From the NCBI GenBank assembly GCA_964452085.1, contig CAYVKL010000004.1:255028-319027 (forward strand): DNA of 64,000 nt, given 5' to 3'. Positions 57,171 to 64,000 of the stretch are shown here, piece after piece (the first letter of the stretch is position 1; the number at the start of each line of letters is the position of its first letter). Source of the DNA: Methanobacterium sp964452085 (GTDB lineage Archaea > Methanobacteriota > Methanobacteria > Methanobacteriales > Methanobacteriaceae). A model generated the notes under the pieces. That model searched no databases. It had not been told where the DNA came from and saw only the letters and a list, made by a program, of their open reading frames with translations. Position numbers and translations under genes: made by a program.

Positions 57171-57287
57171 CCCCAGTTACTTAAAGTAAACTTAAAATAG
57201 GGATTAGCTAATTAAAATGTACTCCTGATACACTAGAATAAGTTCAGCTGCCCCATGTACCAGTTCAGGTTTCTCTTACCACATAAT

Positions 57288-57376
57288 ATTAAATTCGATT
57301 AAGGGTTTAAGTCTATAAGAGAAAATAAATTAAATTCGATTAAAGGGCTTAAGTCTATTAAAAGAAAATAAATTAA
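57288..57376. repeat. Imperfect ~42-bp tandem duplication upstream of the epimerase gene
   Basis: TTAAATTCGATTAAGGGTTT... at 57289 recurs near 57331 with few changes (GGTTTAAG vs GGGCTTAAG). No gene lies in 57171-57444; the duplication may sit in the promoter. Confidence 0.8.
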
Positions 57377-57444
57377 ATTAACTAATGAAATATAATTGAA
57401 TTGACTATTTGACATATACAAAAGGATTAGTGGAAGATATTATT

Positions 57445-58680
57445 ATGAACTGGAATGGAAAAAACGTCCTCATAACAGGGGCAAACGGATTTGTAGGTTC
57501 TTACCTGGCTCGTGAACTTTTAGACAGTGGTTCTGATGTTTATGGGTTTATTAGGCCTGAAGATATGGTGGCTATGGAAAAAAATTTAATAGAAAAGGGT
57601 ATTAAGGACCGTCTGAAAATGCTGGAAGGAGATCTTAATGATATAACCTCTCTGGCCAATGCTATTGATCATTCCCAGCCAGATGTTATTTTCCACCTGG
57701 CTGCCCAGTCCAGTGTGGAGTTTTCTTTCCACCGTCCACTTGATACCCAGATTATAAACACCATAGGAACTGCCAACCTGTTGGAAGCTGTGCGCATGAA
57801 GGATGTGGATAGTAAGATCATTTTCGCTGGTTCTAGTGAGGTTTATGGTATGGTCATATCTTCTGAGGAACAGTATCAGCACGTTCTAAGTGAGGGTAAA
57901 GTTATTTCCCCGGAACCGGAAACAATTCCGGAATTACCCATTTCAGAATCCAATCCTCTGCGTCCCATGTCACCCTATGCTGTGAGCAAGGTTTCTGGGG
58001 ATCTTTTGATGCAGAATTATCATCAGTCTTATGGTCTGGATACGGTGGTTTCTCGGGCTTTTAATCATGAAGGTGCTGGTAGGGGTATGATGTTCGTTAC
58101 CAGTATAATCACCAATCAGATTATGAAGCTGAAATATGGTGAATCCAATAAGATAACCATTGGGAACTTGAATGCCTGTCGGGACTGGTCCCATGTTACT
58201 GATATTATCAATGGATACATCTTGCTGGCTGGTAAAGGTCAAAGCGGTGAAGTTTATAACCAGGGATCCATGAGAAGCAACTCTGTACTCAGTTTCATAT
58301 TACTGGGACTGGAAAGGGCAGGATGGGATGTTAAACGTATTGAATCTCTTAAAGGTGATGCAGATAAAGTAATTGACAATCCTACAGAAATGAATAATGA
58401 CCCTATTTTTGGTGTTAAGTTTGACAAAACCAGGGTGGATCAGATGATCCTGGAAGACCAGCTGGAGTACACCATTGAGGATAAGGGTATTAATGTTACC
58501 ACTGATAAGGGAAATATACTCATTGAATTCAATCCTGAAAGGTTTAGACCTGCGGAGATTCCCCTGGTTTTGTGTGATAACCGTAAAATCCAGAAGATTG
58601 GCGGGAAGATTGAGTACAGTCTCGCTGATGTGATAGAGGACCAGTTGAATTATTTTGACCGAAAAGAAAACAGAGTTTAA
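57445..58680 (+). CDS. NAD-dependent sugar-nucleotide epimerase/dehydratase (GDP-mannose dehydratase-like)
   Basis: 411 residues of the extended short-chain dehydrogenase family. NAD-binding VLITGANGFVGSYLARELL at the N-terminus, then VIFHLAAQSSVEFSFHRPL, FAGSSEVYG, catalytic SPYAVSKVSGD (YxxxK) and VSRAFNHEGAGRG with GGDP-sugar-binding RDWSHVTDII, closest to GDP-mannose 4,6-dehydratases. The C-terminal ~80 residues extend past the usual fold. ATG 57445 preferred; upstream codons to 57409 lack support. Product could feed envelope or surface glycan synthesis; it stands between beta-helix surface genes, suiting a glycosylation role (inference). Confidence 0.9.
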   Translation: MNWNGKNVLITGANGFVGSYLARELLDSGSDVYGFIRPEDMVAMEKNLIEKGIKDRLKMLEGDLNDITSLANAIDHSQPDVIFHLAAQSSVEFSFHRPLDTQIINTIGTANLLEAVRMKDVDSKIIFAGSSEVYGMVISSEEQYQHVLSEGKVISPEPETIPELPISESNPLRPMSPYAVSKVSGDLLMQNYHQSYGLDTVVSRAFNHEGAGRGMMFVTSIITNQIMKLKYGESNKITIGNLNACRDWSHVTDIINGYILLAGKGQSGEVYNQGSMRSNSVLSFILLGLERAGWDVKRIESLKGDADKVIDNPTEMNNDPIFGVKFDKTRVDQMILEDQLEYTIEDKGINVTTDKGNILIEFNPERFRPAEIPLVLCDNRKIQKIGGKIEYSLADVIEDQLNYFDRKENRV

Positions 58681-59130
58681 GATTTGTTATTAAGTAAAAA
58701 ATTTTTTTATTCATTTCATTTTTAAAAAAGAATATTCATTTTTATTCGGTTACCTCAGAATTACTTATTTTAATTTAAGAAATTCCAAATATTCTTTTAG
58801 GAATTTTTAAATATCTTCGATATCTTGGCTGAGTAAGTCAACATAACCACATTAATTAGTTTTGTTTTTATTAATTATATATTGATAAGTAATATGAGGA
58901 ATATAAAGAAAAGAATAATATTATTTAAATAAATATTGTTATTTAACACCATTTTTCGTTCTTTATTGCAATAAATAATATACTAGATTAAACAAAAATT
59001 TACCCCCTAATATATTATAGGAAATATAAAAAAAAATTCTTTATAATGAGATACCAAAAATTTTAAAAATTTGAAGTTAATGTGTTTTCAAATGATTAAG
59101 ACGAAAAACAACCTGGGCAAGGGATAAAAC
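58681..59130. other. AT-rich intergenic region, promoter of the giant surface gene
   Basis: Very AT-rich with several TATA-like stretches (for example around 58970 and 59005). No coding frame or stable hairpin recognised. Confidence 0.5.
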
Positions 59131-62100
59131 ATGAAAAATAAAATAATACTACTATCTATAGTTTTTATATTGGCAGTGATTCTTTCTGGAGCAGTATCTG
59201 CAACTGATGTGTACGTTAACACCACCGGTAACGACACCAGCGGTACTGGTACCATTGACAATCCTTACTTGACTGTAAGTAAGGGAGTTTCATCGGTAAC
59301 GTCAGGAGGAACAGTTATGATCTCCAATGGTGTGTATACGGGAGCTAATAACCGTAACATAACCATTGATAAGAACATAACTATTCAAGGTCAAAGTCTT
59401 AGCGGTACCATAATCAACGCCCAGGATATGGATCGCATATTTATTATCCCTGATTTTTCGTCATTTGTAATCTCTATATCCAATTTAACCCTTGCCAACG
59501 GAACTTCAAATACTACGGGAGGAGCTATTCAAAACCTGGGAGCGTCAAACACTCTAACCATCAATAACTGTAAATTCACCGGGAACGATGTCACATCCGG
59601 TGGTCTGGGTGGTGCTATTTACAATAAGGGAACCCTGACTGTGACCAACAGCAACTTCCTTGAGAACAATGCACTTTCTGAGGGAGATGGTGGTGCTATT
59701 TACAGTACTGGTTCTTTGAATTTGGCTAACTGTACTTTCACCAGCAACACTGCAGATAGGGATGGTGGTGGTGTTTACATTGATGGTACACTGGGTGGAA
59801 ATTTAACAGTTACCCACTGTACTTTCACTAGTAATGAAGTCATAAATTATCTTATTGGGTGTCACGGTGGGGCTATATACAACAAAAACAGTTATATAAC
59901 CTTAACTGGCAACACATTTACACAGAATATCGCACCAAGTGGTGGTGGTGCATTATATTCTAATGATTTTTCTTCCAAATCTGTAACCATTTCTGGCTGT
60001 AATTTCACCAGTAACGATGGAGGAAATCAAGGTGGTGCCATTGTTCAACAGTACGGTCCTTTAACTATCTTCAACAGTACTTTCACCACTAACTCTGCCT
60101 TTGATGGAGGAGTAATATACCATTCCAACCCAGCTATAGGAAATATAACTAACTGTACTTTTTCAAAAAATTCTGCTCTTTCCTCATCTGATGGTGGTGG
60201 AGTTTTATACCTTCAAAATGGTGTCTATTCCATATCTGGGAACTCATTTATTAACAACACTTCTCAAAAAAACGGTGGCGCTATTTATAATAATTTAGGT
60301 TCAATAAATGCATTTGGAAATACTTTCACAAGTAACAGGGCTGAAAGTATAGGGGGAGGAATATACGATGCCAATGATGCTGGTACTGTGAATATAACCA
60401 GCAACATTTTCACCAAAAACTTTGCAGGCAGCAGTGGTGGTGCCATATACTCTGTTAGTGGTAATATTCATTTTAACTCCATATTTAATAACACTGCAAT
60501 AGGATCCGGAAGTGGTATTTGGTCAGAAATGCTTCCTGATTTGTTTGTTAGTGCTGAGAACAACTGGTGGGGTTCCAATCTTGATCCCAGCAGCAAGATT
60601 GGGGGAAATGTGACTTACAATCCGTGGATTGTAATGAACCTCACTGCCAATCCCAATAATGTGACTGAAAATGATGATTCAACTGTTACTGCGGATTTAA
60701 ATCACAATTCCAATGGTGAAGATACCTCCAGCCAGGGGCATATTCCTGATGGATTTGTGGTTACTTTTGCCTGTGACTCCAAAGGATACGTTACACCCTT
60801 AACTAGCATATTAACCAATGGAAACGCTACCACAACCTTTTGGAGTTATTTAGCGGGTGGAAATTCAACTGTGAATGCAACCCTGCACAGTCAAACTGTT
60901 TCAACCAATATAACCATAATTATAATTAATAAACCAGAACTGGTACCCTCGGATTTAACATGCCCTTCCACAGGTAACACTCTATATAATTATTCAGTTA
61001 CGGTGAAAGTTAGGAATGAAGGGACAGCTGATGCTACTGCTTTTAATGTGGCATTGGAAGATAATGGTACTCGAATGGAGACTCAACGAATTAATAGTCT
61101 GGCTATGGGTGCTTTTAGAAATCTTACTTTTACCTGGACTCCCACTTATCCAGGGTTACATAATATTTCCATTATAGTGGATCCAGACCATGAAATTGAA
61201 GAATTGAATGATACTAACAATACCATTAATACCACCTCATATATTCACACTATAACTCAGCTTACTGTGGATCCTGTTTCAGGATACAAAACTGACACTA
61301 TTAACCTAATAGCAACCTTAATGGACACTGCATACAGTGTCCCGGTTAGTGGTAAAACAATCTACTTTACAGTCAATGGAGTAAGTGCAGGTTTTGCAGA
61401 TACAGATGGCTCAGGAGTAGCCACCATACCATATGAAATTGGCCTAAACGCGGGAAATTATACTATTTATGCGGAATTCCTGCAAGACAGCCTTTACAAA
61501 GGCAGTAACGATACTGATAACCTGACAGTTAATTATACTCCTACTCAAATCACTGTTGAACCAGTTACTGGTTATAATAGTGACAGAGTGAATCTGGTTG
61601 CTACCTTAATGGATGTGCCTCACAGTCTACTTTTAAGTGGGAAAACTGTTTACTTCAAAGTAAACGGAGCGACAGCAGGCAGTGCCACCACGGATAGTAA
61701 TGGAGTTGCAACTTTACAATATGATATTAATTTAAATGCAGGAATCTACACCATTCTTGCAGAATTCCAAAGGGACCTGGTATATAACGCCAGTAACGGA
61801 ACTAACGACCTGAAGGTACCTCACACACCCACAAATCTCACAATAAACGCTTCAACAGGATACTGGAACGACACAGTAAATCTAATCGCAACACTAAGGG
61901 ATGTACCACACAACCTAGCAGTAAACAATAAAATAATAACCTTTATAGTTAACGACACCACTGCAGGAACTGCAACAACCAACGCTTTAGGTGTAGCCAC
62001 ATTACCGTACAAAATACTCTTAAATGCTGGAACATACACGATCTACGCTGAATTTGCAGAAGATCTGATATACGCAGCTAGTAATAATACAAACAACCTA

Positions 62101-64000
62101 ACCGTACCATTCACACCAACAAATCTCACAGTCAACCCAGTCACCGGATATTACAATGACACAGTTAACCTAATAGCCACACTAACCGACACCGCACACA
62201 CAACACCCGTCAGTGGCAAAACCATCGACTTCACAGTCAATGGATCTTCAGTTGGTAGTGCAATAACCAACGCCAGCGGTACAGCCACATTACCTTATAA
62301 AATACCCTTAACACCTGGAAATTACACCATATTCGCATCATTCACACAAGACCTAATCTACAACGGCACCAACAAAACCAACAACCTCAACGTACCCTAC
62401 ACACCCACACAAATCACCGTAAACACCTCAACCGGCTACTGGAACGACACAACAAACCTAACAGCCACACTAACCGACACTGCACACTCAGCACCACTAA
62501 ACGGGAAAAATATAACCTTTAAATTAAACGGCACCACCGCAGGAACTGCAACAACCAACGCTTTAGGTGTAGCCACACTACCATACAAAATACTCCTAAA
62601 CAGCGGAACATACACCATCTACGCAGAATTCCAACAAGACCAAATCTACGCAACAAGCAACACCACCAACAACCTAACCGTACCACCAACACCAACAAAT
62701 CTCACAGTCAACCCAGTCACCGGATATTACAATGACACAGTTAACCTAATAGCCACACTAACCGACACCGCACACACAACACCCGTCAGTGGCAAAACCA
62801 TCGACTTCACAGTCAATGGATCTTCAGTTGGTAGTGCAATAACCAACGCCAGCGGTACAGCCACATTACCTTATAAAATACCCTTAACACCTGGAAATTA
62901 CACCATATTCGCATCATTCACACAAGACCTAATCTACAACGGCACCAACAAAACCAACAACCTCAACGTACCCTACACACCCACACAAATCACCGTAAAC
63001 ACCTCAACCGGCTACTGGAACGACACAACAAACCTAACAGCCACACTAACCGACATACCACACAACACACCACTAAACAACAAAACAATAACCTTCAAAG
63101 TCAACGGCACCACCACAGGAACCACAACCACCAACGCTTTAGGTGTAGCCACACTACCATACAAAATACTCCTAAATGCTAGGACCTACACTATTTACGC
63201 TGAATTCCTACAAGACACAATCTTCGCAGCAAGCAACAACACCAACAACCTCACAGTACCACTAACACCCACACAACTCACCGTAAACCCCTCAACAGGA
63301 TACAATAACGACACAGTAAACCTAACAGCCACACTAACCGACACCGCACACACCATCCCAGTCAGTGGCAAAACCATCAACTTCACAGTCAACGGAACAC
63401 CCGCCGGTAGTGCAATAACCAACGCCAGCGGAACAGCCACACTACCTTACCAAATTCCCTTAACACCGGGAAATTACACCATATTCGCATCATTCACACA
63501 AGACCTAATCTACAACGGCACCAACAAAACCAACAACCTCAACGTACCCTACACACCCACACAAATCACCGTAAACACCTCAACCGGCTACTGGAACGAC
63601 ACAACAAACCTAACAGCCACACTAACCGACATACCACACAACACACCACTAAACAACAAAACAATAACCTTCAAAGTCAACGGCACCACTGCAGGCACAG
63701 CCACAACCAACACCTTAGGTGTAGCCACACTACCATACAAAATCCTCTTAAATGCTGGAACATACACCCTATACGCAGAATTTGCACAAGACTTAATATA
63801 CGCAGCAAGTAACGACACTAACAACCTAATCGTACCACTCACACCAACCAATCTCACAGTAAACCCTGTAACAGGATATTACAATGACACAGTTAACCTA
63901 ATAGCCACACTAACCGACACCGCACACACAAAACCCGTCAGTGGCAAAACTATCAACTTCACAGTTAATGGATCTTCTGCCGGTAGCGCAATAACCAACG
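59131..64000 (+). CDS. Giant surface protein: beta-helix, CARDB and Ig-like repeats; continues past window
   Basis: At least 1623 residues, still open at base 64000. Signal peptide (IILLSIVFILAVILSGAVSA), then DVYVNTTGNDTSGTGT and a parallel beta-helix (~20-500) with GGAI/GGGVY turns; an AENNWWGSN block like the two paralogues; an Ig-like unit (~515-590); a CARDB-type domain (601-700, PELVPSDLTCPSTG...RNEGTADATAFNVALEDNG); then from residue 705 tandem 96-residue Ig-like repeats, each with TPTxLTV...NDTVNLxATLxD...GKTI.FTVNG...YTIYAEF. Thr/Asn-rich with very many N-glycosylation sequons. Probably a long stalk presenting the beta-helix. ATG 59131 follows GGGCAAGGGATAA. The membrane or wall anchor lies beyond the window. 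Confidence 0.88.
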   Translation, partial: MKNKIILLSIVFILAVILSGAVSATDVYVNTTGNDTSGTGTIDNPYLTVSKGVSSVTSGGTVMISNGVYTGANNRNITIDKNITIQGQSLSGTIINAQDMDRIFIIPDFSSFVISISNLTLANGTSNTTGGAIQNLGASNTLTINNCKFTGNDVTSGGLGGAIYNKGTLTVTNSNFLENNALSEGDGGAIYSTGSLNLANCTFTSNTADRDGGGVYIDGTLGGNLTVTHCTFTSNEVINYLIGCHGGAIYNKNSYITLTGNTFTQNIAPSGGGALYSNDFSSKSVTISGCNFTSNDGGNQGGAIVQQYGPLTIFNSTFTTNSAFDGGVIYHSNPAIGNITNCTFSKNSALSSSDGGGVLYLQNGVYSISGNSFINNTSQKNGGAIYNNLGSINAFGNTFTSNRAESIGGGIYDANDAGTVNITSNIFTKNFAGSSGGAIYSVSGNIHFNSIFNNTAIGSGSGIWSEMLPDLFVSAENNWWGSNLDPSSKIGGNVTYNPWIVMNLTANPNNVTENDDSTVTADLNHNSNGEDTSSQGHIPDGFVVTFACDSKGYVTPLTSILTNGNATTTFWSYLAGGNSTVNATLHSQTVSTNITIIIINKPELVPSDLTCPSTGNTLYNYSVTVKVRNEGTADATAFNVALEDNGTRMETQRINSLAMGAFRNLTFTWTPTYPGLHNISIIVDPDHEIEELNDTNNTINTTSYIHTITQLTVDPVSGYKTDTINLIATLMDTAYSVPVSGKTIYFTVNGVSAGFADTDGSGVATIPYEIGLNAGNYTIYAEFLQDSLYKGSNDTDNLTVNYTPTQITVEPVTGYNSDRVNLVATLMDVPHSLLLSGKTVYFKVNGATAGSATTDSNGVATLQYDINLNAGIYTILAEFQRDLVYNASNGTNDLKVPHTPTNLTINASTGYWNDTVNLIATLRDVPHNLAVNNKIITFIVNDTTAGTATTNALGVATLPYKILLNAGTYTIYAEFAEDLIYAASNNTNNLTVPFTPTNLTVNPVTGYYNDTVNLIATLTDTAHTTPVSGKTIDFTVNGSSVGSAITNASGTATLPYKIPLTPGNYTIFASFTQDLIYNGTNKTNNLNVPYTPTQITVNTSTGYWNDTTNLTATLTDTAHSAPLNGKNITFKLNGTTAGTATTNALGVATLPYKILLNSGTYTIYAEFQQDQIYATSNTTNNLTVPPTPTNLTVNPVTGYYNDTVNLIATLTDTAHTTPVSGKTIDFTVNGSSVGSAITNASGTATLPYKIPLTPGNYTIFASFTQDLIYNGTNKTNNLNVPYTPTQITVNTSTGYWNDTTNLTATLTDIPHNTPLNNKTITFKVNGTTTGTTTTNALGVATLPYKILLNARTYTIYAEFLQDTIFAASNNTNNLTVPLTPTQLTVNPSTGYNNDTVNLTATLTDTAHTIPVSGKTINFTVNGTPAGSAITNASGTATLPYQIPLTPGNYTIFASFTQDLIYNGTNKTNNLNVPYTPTQITVNTSTGYWNDTTNLTATLTDIPHNTPLNNKTITFKVNGTTAGTATTNTLGVATLPYKILLNAGTYTLYAEFAQDLIYAASNDTNNLIVPLTPTNLTVNPVTGYYNDTVNLIATLTDTAHTKPVSGKTINFTVNGSSAGSAITN
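61243..64000 (+). repeat. 288-bp tandem repeat in coding DNA, organised as 576-bp dimers
   Basis: Unit boundaries fall exactly 288 bp apart (61243, 61531, 61819, 62107, 62395, 62683, 62971, 63259, 63547, 63835), nine full copies and a partial tenth. From 62107 the units alternate between two types, so the true period is 576 bp: bases 62113-62479 are identical to 62689-63055. Early copies are diverged, later copies uniform. The coding strand there is strongly A+C biased (positions 63601-63660 have two G). Confidence 0.95.

Noticed and set aside
61821..63857. Antisense frames within the surface repeats
   Set aside because: Val/Ala/Leu-rich shadows caused by the A/C bias of the coding strand, repeating at the 288-bp period.

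Overview
The window looks like a chromosomal scaffold piece from a mesophilic hydrogenotrophic methanogen of the Methanobacteriales, most likely Methanobacterium or a close relative. The DNA is AT-rich. Promoters carry archaeal TATA boxes, many ORFs have Shine-Dalgarno (SD) sites of the GGAGGTGAT type, and GTG and TTG starts are common. Gene content is archaeal: secF-secD, pyrI, archaeal-type pheT, DUF166, a DUF1724-type regulator, a tRNA-Gln with an A1-U72 pair, a class III (pilin-like) signal peptide, and parallel beta-helix surface proteins. Genus and species are inference. A run of exactly 100 N (42459-42558) marks a scaffold gap. A radical SAM gene runs off the left edge and a giant surface-protein gene runs off the right edge. 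Layout: 1-6.8 kb holds scattered accessory enzymes (radical SAM/B12-type, sulfite-oxidase-like molybdoenzyme, trmO, LtrA-like membrane protein), short tandem repeats and two candidate structured RNAs (3496-3605 and 6533-6611). 7.2-11.3 kb is a signalling operon of a five-PAS histidine kinase plus two receiver proteins, followed by tRNA-Gln and a CadC-type metal sensor (11994-12347). 13.4-34.9 kb is mostly housekeeping: argB, argC, flavodoxin, secFD, pyrI, yjbQ, pheT, valS, aroA, a small GTPase and nth. It also contains a secreted protein with six DnaJ-type CxxCxGxG motifs and a UbiA prenyltransferase next to a DUF1724 regulator. 35-38 kb is a three-gene operon, kaiC-like ATPase, degenerate receiver, then histidine kinase. 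38.6-43.1 kb has a RecJ/DHH nuclease-like protein with zinc fingers and an S1 domain, a lipoprotein, desulfoferrodoxin and rubrerythrin, the last two flanking a 40-bp tandem repeat and the gap. 43.7-50.2 kb has two more kinases of the same HisKA_2-like type, a pilin-like protein, a GNAT acetyltransferase and a membrane pair. 50.3-52.7 kb is a toxin-antitoxin cluster: an N-terminally truncated winged-helix gene, an HTH-MNT/HEPN pair whose HEPN gene is frameshifted, and vapBC. 52.8-64 kb is a cell-surface region: two paralogous beta-helix adhesin-like proteins, decayed gene fragments, a sugar-nucleotide epimerase/dehydratase, and a giant beta-helix/CARDB/Ig-like protein with exact 288-bp repeats. 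How the parts work together: oxidative-stress defence (desulfoferrodoxin, rubrerythrin), metal sensing, and at least four sensor kinases suggest a lineage that monitors its surroundings closely. The surface proteins and epimerase suggest envelope variation. The most interesting items for follow-up are the KaiC operon with two matching pseudo-receivers, the two structured RNA candidates (one showing a CCTCC anti-SD loop), the 30-bp in-frame triplication across the valS/aroA junction, the 576-bp higher-order repeat of the giant surface protein, and the decaying toxin-antitoxin cluster.
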